Shown piece by piece: positions 17,475 to 24,983 of a stretch of DNA of 64,000 nt (the first letter of the stretch is position 1; each line of letters begins with the position of its first letter). Source of the stretch: Glycomyces sambucus (GTDB lineage: Bacteria; Actinomycetota; Actinomycetes; Mycobacteriales; Micromonosporaceae). The notes below the pieces were generated by a model that was given only the letters and a program-made list of their open reading frames with translations, had not been told where the DNA came from and searched no databases. Location: the NCBI RefSeq assembly GCF_900102815.1, contig NZ_FNGF01000002.1, forward strand, positions 62,001-126,000, written 5' to 3'. The position numbers were made by a program, and so were the translations under genes.

Positions 17475-18476
17475 GTGCGCAGCACCCGCCCCCGCCGGAC
17501 CGCCCGCACGACCGCGACCGCCCTCGGCGCCGCGGTCCTCCTCGCCCTGACCGGTTGCGGCACAAGCGATGCCGATGCGGACACCGCCGCTGGGGAGACC
17601 GTCGACCGCGTCGACCCCATCGCCGAGGGCACCGAGCCCGGCCTTCCCGCCACCGTCACCGACGCCACCGGCGCGGCGGTCACCATCGCGTCCGCCGACG
17701 CGATCGTGCCGCTCTCGGGCTCGCTCTCGGAGATCGTCTTCACCCTCGGCCTCGGGGACCGCGTGGTCGCCCGCGACATCACCGCGACCTTCGAGCAGGC
17801 CGCCGACCTCCCGATCGTCAGCCACGGCCACGACATCTCCGCCGAGGGCGTCCTCTCGCTCCAGCCCGACCTCGTCCTCGCCGAGACCGGCTCCGGGCCC
17901 CAGACCGCGCTCGACCAGATCGCCGCCGCGGGCGTGCCGATCGTCGTCTTCGACCCCGCCGACGGGATCGACGCCGCCGCCGAGCGCATCACCGCCGTCG
18001 CCGCGGCCTTCGGCGTCCCCGACCTCGGCGCGCAGCTCGTCGAGCGCACCGAGGCGGGCATCGCCGCCGCCACCGAAGGACTCGACCTCTCCGACCCGCC
18101 GCGCGTGGCGTTCCTCTACCTGCGCGGCTCCGCGTCCGTCTACATGATCGGCGCCCGCGACTCCGGCGCCGCCTCCCTCATCGAGGCCGCCGGGGGCATC
18201 GACGCGGGCGCCGAAGCCCTCGAAGGCGACTTCATCGAACTCACCCCCGAGGCGCTGGCCGCCGCCGCGCCCGACGTGATCCTGGTGATGGACAAGGGAC
18301 TCGACTCGGTCGGAGGCGTCGAGGGCCTCCTGGAGCTCCCCGGCGTCGCCCAGACCCCCGCAGGCGAAAACGAGCGCATCGCCCACCTCCCCGACGGCAT
18401 CATGCTCAACTACGGCCCCCGCACCGGCGACATCGTCGCCGACCTCGCCCGCCAACTCCACGGCGAACCCGCATGA
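17475..18476 (+). CDS. hmuT: Haem ABC transporter substrate-binding lipoprotein HmuT
   Basis: 333 residues. GTG 17475 follows a GGAG site and gives a lipoprotein signal with lipobox LTGC (lipidated Cys 28). The body is a cluster-III/BtuF-type binding fold joined by a long helix, about 55-330, with the typical IVPLSGSLSEIVFTLGLGDRVVARD opening. In Corynebacterium HmuT haem is held by a His in one lobe and a Tyr-x-Arg pair in the other; here H117 or H119 (SHGHDI) and Y215-L-R217 (LYLRG) fit that pattern. It probably receives haem from the HtaA proteins and delivers it to HmuUV. It is first gene of the rightward hmu operon behind iron box 2. Substrate assignment rests on context and these residues. 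Confidence 0.9.
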   Translation: MRSTRPRRTARTTATALGAAVLLALTGCGTSDADADTAAGETVDRVDPIAEGTEPGLPATVTDATGAAVTIASADAIVPLSGSLSEIVFTLGLGDRVVARDITATFEQAADLPIVSHGHDISAEGVLSLQPDLVLAETGSGPQTALDQIAAAGVPIVVFDPADGIDAAAERITAVAAAFGVPDLGAQLVERTEAGIAAATEGLDLSDPPRVAFLYLRGSASVYMIGARDSGAASLIEAAGGIDAGAEALEGDFIELTPEALAAAAPDVILVMDKGLDSVGGVEGLLELPGVAQTPAGENERIAHLPDGIMLNYGPRTGDIVADLARQLHGEPA

Positions 18477-18497
18477 CCACCGCACCCGCCCAGGCGG

Positions 18498-18809
18498 TGC
18501 CATGTCACATGGCATCCGTGCTGTACCTGCCCCCGCCGCACGACAGAGCGGCCTCCCGCGCCCTGTCGGACACAGTGGCATGTCACATGCCACAAGTGCT
18601 GCGCTCGCGGCGCTGGGCTGCAAGCTCCAAACCACTCCGCGCAGTGCCGTGCCATATGGCACCCGTGCCGAAGCCGCCCTTGCCGCACGGCCGAGCGGAC
18701 TTCCACATGCTGCCGCGTGCAGTGGCATGTCACATGCCGCCCGCGCCGCGCCCGCGGCGCCGGACCGCTGCTGCCGCACTACTCAGCACAGTGGCATGTC
18801 ACATGGCAC
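18498..18809. repeat. Array of five palindromes between hmuT and hmuU
   Basis: The 421-bp hmuT-hmuU gap (18477-18897) holds no gene but five related palindromes. They lie at 18498-18514, 18575-18593, 18649-18662, 18724-18738 and 18791-18809. The best is GTGGCATG-TCA-CATGCCAC. Starts are spaced 69-77 bp. Spacers 1 and 3 resemble each other (both contain GCCGCACG then GAGCGG), as do 2 and 4 (CGCGGCGC), so the array looks like a doubled unit of about 148 bp. A 15-bp tandem repeat (CCGACTGCCAGC core, two copies near 18826-18855) follows. In RNA each palindrome would fold into a hairpin between two cistrons of one operon. Related palindromes recur elsewhere in the window. Confidence 0.85.
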
Positions 18810-18897
18810 CCCGACCGCGAGCGCTCCGACTGCCAGCACCCCGACTGCCAGCGCCCCGAACACCGGGCCCGGCCCGCCGATTCCGAGGAGCCGCCGC

Positions 18898-19992
18898 GTG
18901 ACCGCGACCGCCGCCCCGCCTGCCGCCTCGACCACCGAGGGCCCCGGCCCGGCCCGGCGTCGCCGCTGGGCCGTTCCGGCCCTCCTCGGCGTCGGCCTCA
19001 CCGGGCTCCTCGCGCTCGGCGTCCTCGTCTCGGCCTCCAACGGCGCCTTCGCGATCCCCCTCGGCGACATCCTCGCCTCCATCGCGCACAAGCTCGGCCT
19101 CGGGGGCGCCCCCGTCGAGGGCACCGGCGAGAGCGTCCTGTGGAACATCCGCTTCCCGCGCGTCGTCCTCGGCGTCGTCGTCGGCGCGAGCCTCGCCTGC
19201 GCCGGCGCCCTCATGCAGGGCATGTTCGGCAACCCCCTCGCCGAACCCGGCGTCATCGGCGTCAGCTCCGGCGCCGCCGTCGGCGCCGTCTGCGCCATCG
19301 CCTTCGGCCTCACCTTCGCCGGGAACTGGACGATCCCGCTGTGCGCCTTCGCCGCCGGAGTCGTCACCGTGTCCATCGTGTACTTCCTGTCCCGCTCGGG
19401 CGGACGCACCGAGGTCGTCACCCTCGTCCTCACCGGCGTCGCCGTCAACGGCCTCGCCGGGGCCCTCATCGGCGTCTTCATCTTCTACGCCGACAACGAC
19501 GAGATCACCGCCATCACGTTCTGGCAGATGGGCAGCCTCTCCCAGGCCACCTGGCCGAAGATCCTCGCCGTCCTCCCGCTCGCCGCGATCGGCCTCGCCC
19601 TCGCCCCGACCTACGGCCGCCGCCTCGACCTCCTCGCCCTCGGCGAACGCCCCGCCCGCCACCTCGGCGTCGACGTCGAACGCCTCCGCCTCCACCTCAT
19701 CGTCATCGTCGCCCTCCTCACCGGCGCCGCCGTCGCCGTCTCGGGCGTCATCGGCTTCATCGGCCTCGTCGTCCCGCACCTCATCCGCATGGCGGCCGGC
19801 CCCGGGCACCGCGCCCTCCTGCCCTTCTCCACGATCGGCGGCGCCGCCGTCATCGTCTGGGCCGACCTCGCCGCCCGCACCGTCGCCGCCCCCGCCGAGA
19901 TCCCCCTCGGCATCCTCACCGCCCTCGTCGGCAGCCCCTTCTTCTTCTGGCTGCTCCGACGCACCCGACGCCGCCAAGGAGGCTGGGCTTGA
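18898..19992 (+). CDS. hmuU: Haem ABC transporter permease HmuU (FecCD family)
   Basis: 364 residues. GTG 18898 is preceded by GAGGAG; the frame is open further left through the palindrome array, but those codons encode low-complexity sequence unlike a permease. FecCD/BtuC family features: a short basic N-terminus (ARRRR), about ten hydrophobic helices, GESVLWNIRFPRVVLGVVVGA, CAGALMQGMFGNPLAEPGVIGVSSGA, LGERPARHLGVDVERLR and GFIGLVVPHLIRMAAGPGHR (the ATPase-contact region). It forms the channel for haem delivered by HmuT. The stop codon overlaps the hmuV start (TGATG), indicating translational coupling. Confidence 0.9.
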   Translation: MTATAAPPAASTTEGPGPARRRRWAVPALLGVGLTGLLALGVLVSASNGAFAIPLGDILASIAHKLGLGGAPVEGTGESVLWNIRFPRVVLGVVVGASLACAGALMQGMFGNPLAEPGVIGVSSGAAVGAVCAIAFGLTFAGNWTIPLCAFAAGVVTVSIVYFLSRSGGRTEVVTLVLTGVAVNGLAGALIGVFIFYADNDEITAITFWQMGSLSQATWPKILAVLPLAAIGLALAPTYGRRLDLLALGERPARHLGVDVERLRLHLIVIVALLTGAAVAVSGVIGFIGLVVPHLIRMAAGPGHRALLPFSTIGGAAVIVWADLAARTVAAPAEIPLGILTALVGSPFFFWLLRRTRRRQGGWA

Positions 19993-20813
19993 TGCGCCTG
20001 CGCACCCGCCGCACCACCGCCACCGGCACCACCCCCGACCGGCCCGCCGCCGCCCGCGGCCTCCACGTCCGCCTGGGCGGCAAAGAGATCCTGTGCGGCG
20101 TCGACCTCGACGTGCACGCCGGCGAAGTCCTCGGCCTCGTCGGCCCCAACGGCGCCGGCAAGTCCACCCTCCTCGCCGCGCTCTCCGGCGACCTCGAACC
20201 GTCCTCCGGCGACGCCCTCCTGTGGGACCGGCCGATCCGCGACTGGAGCCCCCTCGACACCGCCCGCCGCCGCGCCGTCCTGCCCCAGGCCCACGGCGTC
20301 TCGTTCCCCTTCACCGCCCGCGAGGTCGTCGAGATGGGCCGCGCCCCCTGGGCCGGCACCGACCGCGGCGCCCACGACGAGGACCGCATCGCCGCCGCCA
20401 TGGCCCGCAGCGAGACCGAGACGTTCGCGACCCGGCCCTTCACCTCCCTCTCCGGCGGCGAGCAGGCCCGCGTCATGCTCGCCCGCGTCATCGCCCAGGA
20501 CGCCGGCCTCGTCCTCCTCGACGAGCCCACCGCCGCCCTCGACCTCCGCCACCAGGAACTCGTCGGCCGCCTCTGCCGCGACCTCGCCGCCGAGGGCCGC
20601 GCCGTCGTCATCGTCCTCCACGACCTCGACCTCGCCGCCGCCTACGCCGACCGCACCGCCCTGCTCGCCAACGGCCGCATCGCCTCCTGCGGCCCGCCCG
20701 CCGAGGTCTTCACCGCCGAACGCCTCGGCGACGTCTACCGCCAAGCGGTCAAAGTAGAGCCGGACCCCGACACCGGCACACCGAGAGTGACCCCGCTCCG
20801 ACGAATCTGCTAG
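19992..20813 (+). CDS. hmuV: Haem ABC transporter ATP-binding protein HmuV
   Basis: 273 residues with a complete ABC ATPase: Walker A GPNGAGKST (about 55), Q-loop in AVLPQAHGVSFPFTAREVVEMGR, signature LSGGEQARV, Walker B LVLLDEP and H-loop VLHDLDLAAAYADR. AREVVEMGRAPW is typical of HmuV/FhuC-type importers. It overlaps the hmuU stop by one base and supplies energy to HmuTU. Its TAG stop may double as part of the -10 element of the next gene. Confidence 0.92.
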   Translation: MRLRTRRTTATGTTPDRPAAARGLHVRLGGKEILCGVDLDVHAGEVLGLVGPNGAGKSTLLAALSGDLEPSSGDALLWDRPIRDWSPLDTARRRAVLPQAHGVSFPFTAREVVEMGRAPWAGTDRGAHDEDRIAAAMARSETETFATRPFTSLSGGEQARVMLARVIAQDAGLVLLDEPTAALDLRHQELVGRLCRDLAAEGRAVVIVLHDLDLAAAYADRTALLANGRIASCGPPAEVFTAERLGDVYRQAVKVEPDPDTGTPRVTPLRRIC

Positions 20814-20822
20814 ACATTGCCC

Positions 20823-21881
20823 ATGGCTGACAAACCCGGACTGCCGCTGCGCAGAAGTCTCTCCCAGAGCCCGCCCATCGCCGCCGGGGCCCTCTTCGGC
20901 CTCGGCCTCGCCATCGCGTACGCCCTGGTCTGGTCGCTCCAGGAACTCAGCACGGTCATCACCGCGCTGGTCGTGGCGGTCTTCCTCGCGGTCGGCCTGG
21001 AGCGCATCATCAGCCCCATGGTCCGCCGCGGCATGCCCCGCTGGCTCGCCATGACGATCCTCCTCTTCGGGATCTTCCTGGTCCTGTGCGGCGGCATCGC
21101 CGCGATCATCCCCGCACTCGTCCGCGAGACCGCGCAGTTCGTCGAGAACGTCCCCGACTACTACCAGACCCTCATGAACAGCAAGCTCGCCGCGCAGTTC
21201 GGCGGCGAGTCGGGCCTGCTCGAACGCGCCCAGGGCGTCCTCACCGCGGGCAACCTCACCAAGGCCCTCGGCGGCGTCGCCGGCGGCGCGGCCTCGGCCG
21301 CCAGCGGCCTCGTCTGGACCGTCACCACGATCCTGCTGACCGTGTTCATCCTCGCGTCCTACTCCCAGCTCCGCCAGGGCACCCTGCGCCTGGTCGCCGC
21401 CTCCAAGCGCGACCAGACCGGCCGCATCCTCGACGGCATCCTCAAGCAGGTCGGCGCCTACCTCATCGGCGCGCTCGCCATCGGCCTCGTCGCGGGCATC
21501 TCGTCGTGGATCTTCATGGCGATCGTCGGCATCCCCTACGGCGCACTCCTCGCGCTCCTGGTGGCACTGCTCGATCTCATCCCGCAGATCGGCGCCACCA
21601 TCGGCGCCGTCGTCGTCACCCTGGTGGCGCTCGCGGTCTCGCCGATGACCGCCGTCGCCTCCGCGATCTTCTTCATCGCCTACCAGCAGCTGGAGAACTG
21701 GGTCATCTACCCGACGGTCATGCGCAGCGCCGTCAAGGTCTCCAACCTCGCCGCGATCGTCGCGGTCCTGGTGGGCGGCACGCTCTTCGGCGTCGTCGGC
21801 GTGGTGCTGTCGGTCCCGATCTACGCCGCCATCCGGCTCATCGGCAAGGAGCTCGTGCTCCCGCGCCTCGACAACTCCTGA
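20823..21881 (+). CDS. AI-2E family transporter (TqsA/PerM-like permease)
   Basis: 352 residues of the AI-2E/UPF0118 exporter family. Visible are paired N-terminal helices (about 20-75), a third helix with GIAAIIPALV, a soluble insert (about 105-165), and the conserved C-terminal half with GIPYGALLALLVALLDLIPQIGATIGAV and QQLENWVIYPTVMRSAVKVSNLAAIVAVLVGG. Members export diverse small molecules; the name does not prove signal transport. ATG 20823 is 9 bp after hmuV, with TAGACA 6 nt upstream as a possible leaderless -10 box, so it may be transcribed separately. A long hairpin follows the gene. Confidence 0.85.
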   Translation: MADKPGLPLRRSLSQSPPIAAGALFGLGLAIAYALVWSLQELSTVITALVVAVFLAVGLERIISPMVRRGMPRWLAMTILLFGIFLVLCGGIAAIIPALVRETAQFVENVPDYYQTLMNSKLAAQFGGESGLLERAQGVLTAGNLTKALGGVAGGAASAASGLVWTVTTILLTVFILASYSQLRQGTLRLVAASKRDQTGRILDGILKQVGAYLIGALAIGLVAGISSWIFMAIVGIPYGALLALLVALLDLIPQIGATIGAVVVTLVALAVSPMTAVASAIFFIAYQQLENWVIYPTVMRSAVKVSNLAAIVAVLVGGTLFGVVGVVLSVPIYAAIRLIGKELVLPRLDNS

Positions 21882-21969
21882 CCCGGCGCCCCGGAACCGG
21901 GGCACGGCACTCGACCACCGGCACCGGGCCGCCGCACCGGATCCCGGCACCGGGCTCCTGACACGGGTA

Positions 21970-22005
21970 GGGGCCGGAGCGCATACCCGCACGCGCTCCG
22001 GCCCC
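21970..22005 (+). terminator. Terminator hairpin after the AI-2E transporter
   Basis: A 13-bp stem (21970-21982 with 21993-22005; arm GGGGCCGGAGCGC) and 10-nt loop, then GTCTTCGT. Confidence 0.75.
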
Positions 22006-22151
22006 GTCTTCGTCCCCAGCATAAGGCCGGTCCACGAGCGCCGGCACCCGGCCGCACCCGGTGGAGCGGGACCGGCGCCCGCCCCGGACTAGAGTCGGAA
22101 CGAGGAGACCCGGCCGCGGCCTGCCGCGGCCCGACGAAGGGCGCACCACCC

Positions 22152-22616
22152 ATGGGCCACAACGAGACCATCTACGAGCGCATCGGCGGCGACGCATCCC
22201 TGCGGTCCACTGTCAACGACTTCTACTCCTCGGTCCTCAAGGACCCGATCCTCCAGCCGCTCTTCGGCGAGGGCGCCGCGCACCACGTCGACCACCTGAC
22301 CGCGTTCCTCGCCGAGGTCTTCGGCGGCCCGACCCGCTACACCGACGAGCTCGGCGGGTTCGCCACGATCCTCGAATCCCACCAGGGGCTCGCCATCACC
22401 GACGCGCAGCGCACCCGCTTCATCGAGCTCTTCGACGCCGCGGTCGCCAGAGCCGCCGCCCTCGACACCGCGGAAGGCGGCATCGCGGCCGACGCGGCCC
22501 TGCGCCGCTCCCTCCACGAGTACCTGGTCTTCGGCACCGAGGTCGCCCAGGTCAACTCCCACGCCCAGGACGAGGGCGACCTCCACCCGTGCCAGGAGGT
22601 CCCGCGCTGGCCGTAG
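22152..22616 (+). CDS. Truncated haemoglobin (group II-like)
   Basis: 154 residues with a 2-over-2 globin pattern: YERIGGDASLRSTVNDFYSSVLKDPILQPLF (helix B/CD), HHVDHLTAFLAEVFGGP (helix E), SHQGLAITDAQRTRFIELF with the probable proximal His, and a C-terminal EVPRWP that matches the PVPRW ending of actinobacterial group II relatives. These proteins bind O2/NO and are linked to NO or oxidative-stress defence. The position usually Trp in the relatives' EWGT segment is Phe here (LVFGT), which could alter ligand binding. A weak GAAGGGCG site precedes ATG 22152. Confidence 0.82.
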   Translation: MGHNETIYERIGGDASLRSTVNDFYSSVLKDPILQPLFGEGAAHHVDHLTAFLAEVFGGPTRYTDELGGFATILESHQGLAITDAQRTRFIELFDAAVARAAALDTAEGGIAADAALRRSLHEYLVFGTEVAQVNSHAQDEGDLHPCQEVPRWP

Positions 22617-22842
22617 GGCGGTCTCGGCGCCGCGGCGGCCCCGATCGGCCCGCGATGGGAACGGTCCTGGGCCGGGCCCGCGACACCGACCCGCTCGCGA
22701 GAGGTCTCCGGCCCGACCGACCGGCGGGCGTCCATCGGCCGGGAAGCCGATTGCGGCACTGGTCGGCAGGGTCGTACGCTGGGACCGTTTGTGCGAGCGC
22801 CGCTCGCGAAACCTCCGCTCCCCGGCCCGAGAGGACCCGCCC

Positions 22843-23493
22843 GTGTTCGGCACCGTCGACCTGTGGACCTACGTCGTCGCCTCGGTCCTCATCATCCTGC
22901 TGCCGGGACCGAACTCCCTCTACGTGCTCTCCGTGGCCTCACGCCGCGGGCGCCGCGACGGCTTCAAGGCCGCGGCCGCCGTCTTCTGCGGCGACTCGGT
23001 CATCATGGTCGCCACCGCCGCGGGCCTCGCCTCGGTCTTCGCCACCTCGCCCGTGGTCTACAACGTGGTCCGCTGGGCCGGCGTCGTCTACCTCGCCTGG
23101 CTCGCCTTCGGACTCATCCGCGGCGGCGTCAAGTCCTGGCGCGCCGCCCGCCGCGGCGAGGCGGTCGAGGAGGCCCCCGCGCCCGCGCTCGCGGTGAACG
23201 AGCGGCCGTTCATGCGGGCCCTCATCGCGAGCCTGCTCAACCCCAAGGCCATCCTGTTCTTCGTCTCGTTCTTCGTCCAGTTCGTGGACCCGGCCTACGC
23301 CTACCCGGTCCTGAGCTACGGCGTCCTGTACGTGATCATCCAGGCGATCTCCATGGCCTACCTGACCACGCTCATCCTCGCCGGAGACGGCCTCGCCCAG
23401 ACCTTCCGCCGACGCCGCCGCCTCGCCGCGGCCGGCAACGGCCTCGTCGGCGCGGTCATGATCGGCTTCGCCGCCAAACTCGCCGCCGGTTAG
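22843..23493 (+). CDS. LysE family amino-acid exporter (LeuE-like)
   Basis: 216 residues with six predicted membrane helices. The LysE/RhtB signature LLPGPNSLYVLSVASRRGRRDGFKAA is at about 20-45, and the mid-protein motif LLNPKAILFFVSFFVQFVDP at about 136-155. These transporters expel amino acids or analogues; leucine is suggested only by similarity to LeuE. GTG 22843 has a GAGAGGA site 7 nt upstream and gives the family's usual short N-terminus. The 226-bp gap before it contains only a promoter-like TACGCT. The gene converges with a TetR gene, with two palindromes and a 7-bp tandem repeat between. Confidence 0.87.
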   Translation: MFGTVDLWTYVVASVLIILLPGPNSLYVLSVASRRGRRDGFKAAAAVFCGDSVIMVATAAGLASVFATSPVVYNVVRWAGVVYLAWLAFGLIRGGVKSWRAARRGEAVEEAPAPALAVNERPFMRALIASLLNPKAILFFVSFFVQFVDPAYAYPVLSYGVLYVIIQAISMAYLTTLILAGDGLAQTFRRRRRLAAAGNGLVGAVMIGFAAKLAAG

Positions 23494-23505
23494 CGCACTG
23501 CAGCG

Positions 23506-23537
23506 GCAGTAATACGTCACACGTGACACGGCACTGC
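23506..23537. repeat. Palindromic repeat copy F1
   Basis: An imperfect palindrome: outer arms GCAGT/ACTGC, inner arms GTCAC/GTGAC around AC. It begins 13 bp after the LysE stop codon, and its middle closely resembles the copy at 46276-46301. Confidence 0.75.
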
Positions 23538-23556
23538 CAGGTCGTACACTCCCGCC

Positions 23557-23619
23557 GCGATCCGCGATCCGCGATCCGCGATCCGCGATCCGCGATCCGC
23601 GATCCGCGATCCGCGATCC
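23557..23619. repeat. Heptanucleotide tandem repeat, nine copies
   Basis: Nine perfect head-to-tail copies of GCGATCC. The array lies between two palindromes in the gap between the convergent LysE and TetR genes. Such perfect short repeats usually vary in copy number. Confidence 0.95.
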
Positions 23620-23637
23620 GCACTCACTTCACGCGCA

Positions 23638-23663
23638 GTGCCATGTCACACGTGACATGGCAC
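23638..23663. repeat. Palindromic repeat copy F2 (perfect)
   Basis: A perfect inverted repeat of two 12-bp arms (left arm GTGCCATGTCAC) around the dinucleotide AC, 5 bp from the end of the TetR gene. It is the best-formed member of the dispersed family. Confidence 0.92.
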
Positions 23664-23667
23664 CTAC

Positions 23668-24342
23668 CTATCCCGAGGCCGCCCCCGCGCGGCGCTGGCG
23701 GACCATGCCTCGCAGGAGCCGCTTGGGCGCGGGTGCGGGAGGCAGGGGTTCGACCGGGTCGGCCGCGAAGGCCCTGAGCATCTGGCCGACGAGGCGGCGC
23801 GACGCCTCTCCCGCGGCGTCGCCAGCCGCTGCGAGGACTCCGGCGTTGGCCATGAGGAGGATCGGCAGGTCCTCCGGGGTGAAGTCCTCCCGGAGCCGCC
23901 CCTCGGCCTTGGCCCGCTCGATGAGGCCCGTGAAGGCCGCGAAGCCCTCCTGCCGCTTGCGCTCCAGCTCCTTCGCCGACCCGAAGTGCATCGTCAGCGC
24001 CTCGGCGAACCCGCGGTTGTCCGCCTGGAGCCCGCACACCGCCTCCACGTACTCGCGGAACCCGTCCCACGCCGACTCCCGCCCCGCCGCGGCCACCGCC
24101 GCCGCCCGGCTGCCCTCCATGGCGTCCTCGAACACCGCCGCGAGGAGGTCGGTCCGGGTCGGGAACCGCCGGAACAGCGTCGCGATCCCGACCCCCGCGG
24201 CCCGCGCGATCGAGGCCGTCGACGCGCTCAGCCCTTCGCGTCGGAACGCCTTGCGCGCGGCGTCGATGATGCGGTCGCGGTTCTGCTCCGCGTCGCAGCG
24301 GAGGCGCCGGGGGCGCTTGCGGGCGTCCGGGGTCGGTTCCAT
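23668..24342 (-). CDS. TetR family transcriptional regulator
   Basis: 224 residues. The N-terminal helix-turn-helix (about 22-68) reads RIIDAARKAFRREGLSASTASIARAAGVGIATLFRRFPTRTDLLAAVF, typical of TetR. The ligand domain (about 80-190) is helical and of unknown specificity, and the C-terminus is basic. A TAGGAT box lies 6 nt before the ATG, suggesting a leaderless message. It is divergent from the DoxX gene at 24464, which is the likely regulated partner. Confidence 0.88.
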   Translation of the reverse strand: MEPTPDARKRPRRLRCDAEQNRDRIIDAARKAFRREGLSASTASIARAAGVGIATLFRRFPTRTDLLAAVFEDAMEGSRAAAVAAAGRESAWDGFREYVEAVCGLQADNRGFAEALTMHFGSAKELERKRQEGFAAFTGLIERAKAEGRLREDFTPEDLPILLMANAGVLAAAGDAAGEASRRLVGQMLRAFAADPVEPLPPAPAPKRLLRGMVRQRRAGAASG

Positions 24343-24348
24343 CCCGCC

Positions 24349-24354
24349 ATCCTA
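24349..24354 (-). promoter_or_regulatory. -10 box of the TetR gene, leaderless type
   Basis: TAGGAT on the minus strand, 6 nt before ATG 24342. Confidence 0.5.
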
Positions 24355-24416
24355 GCCAAGTGGAATGACCTCTCCGCTTATGTTGTTACACTCACCGCCT
24401 ACAACCGGATAGGCCG

Positions 24417-24455
24417 CTCCGTTTGGCAGCGGCCTCCATCGATCTGCAAACGGAG
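24417..24455 (+). promoter_or_regulatory. 5'-UTR stem that would cover the DoxX ribosome site
   Basis: CTCCGTTTG (24417-24425) is complementary to CAAACGGAG (24447-24455), a perfect 9-bp pairing across 21 nt. The right arm includes GGAG of the ribosome site (GGAGAG, 24452-24457) for ATG 24464. Folding of the leader would hide the site, so regulated initiation is possible. Alternatively it is an operator for the divergent TetR. Confidence 0.5.
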
Positions 24456-24463
24456 AGTGCCCC

Positions 24464-24835
24464 ATGAACGTGCTGCTGTGGATCCTGCAAGGGCTCCTGG
24501 CCCTCGCCTTCCTCGCCGCCGGCGCGATGAAGACCACCCAGCCCAAGGAGAAGCTGGCCCCCAACATGCCCTGGGTGAACGACTTCTCCACCGGCACCGT
24601 CAAACTCGTCGGCATCGCCGAGTTCCTCGGCGCCCTCGGCCTCGTCCTGCCCGGCCTCTTCGGCATCGCCGTGATCCTCACGCCCGTCGCCGCCGCGGCC
24701 CTCGCGCTCGTCATGGTCCTCGCCGCCGCCTACCATGTGCGCAAAGGCGAGTACGCCTCGCTGGGCATCAACGGCGCCCTCTTCCTCATCGCCGCCGTCA
24801 TCGCCTGGGGCCGCTTCGGCCCTTGGCCGCTCTAG
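24464..24835 (+). CDS. DoxX family membrane protein
   Basis: 123 residues with four predicted helices (about 4-20, 43-62, 68-90, 98-115). DoxX features are LLALAFLAAGAMKTTQPKEKLA and VGIAEFLGALGLVLPGL. A GGAGAG ribosome site lies 6 nt before ATG 24464 and can pair with an upstream segment. It is divergent from a TetR regulator, a common arrangement for DoxX proteins induced by stress compounds. The stop codon is inside a 22-bp direct duplication. Confidence 0.87.
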   Translation: MNVLLWILQGLLALAFLAAGAMKTTQPKEKLAPNMPWVNDFSTGTVKLVGIAEFLGALGLVLPGLFGIAVILTPVAAAALALVMVLAAAYHVRKGEYASLGINGALFLIAAVIAWGRFGPWPL

Positions 24836-24868
24836 CGCAGAACCGCGGCCGCTCTAGCGAAGAACCGC
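24825..24868. repeat. 22-bp direct tandem duplication over the DoxX stop codon
   Basis: Two adjacent 22-bp copies (24825-24846 and 24847-24868) differ at one base. Each contains CCGCTCTAG. The first TAG is the DoxX stop, so the second copy is a recent non-coding duplicate. Confidence 0.9.
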
Positions 24869-24876
24869 GCCGCCCG

Positions 24877-24925
24877 GCCGTCCGCTCCCGGTGCTTGACC
24901 CCACCGGGGCGATCGGTCGGACGGC
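24877..24925. terminator. Nested hairpin between convergent DoxX and GH53 genes
   Basis: Outer arms GCCGTCCG (24877-24884) and its complement (24918-24925) enclose a second stem, CCCGGTG (24887-24893) with CACCGGG (24902-24908). It can serve both directions. Confidence 0.5.
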
Positions 24926-24983
24926 GCGGCCGCCCTGTGTGAATCCTCGGCCGAAGCCGAGCGGGGTGTTCGAGGGTCTTCCC

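Noticed and set aside
18498-18809. CRISPR array
   Set aside because: The repeats are only 14-19 bp and imperfect, the spacers of about 55 bp resemble one another, and there are no cas genes.
18502-18897. Extension of HmuU to an upstream ATG through the palindrome array
   Set aside because: The added 132 residues are repeat-derived low-complexity sequence. GTG 18898 has a good GAGGAG site and gives the family N-terminus.
23557-23619. Coding or CRISPR-like meaning for the 7-bp repeats
   Set aside because: The unit is a simple 7-bp tandem array without spacers. The frame through it has no domain and lies between convergent genes.
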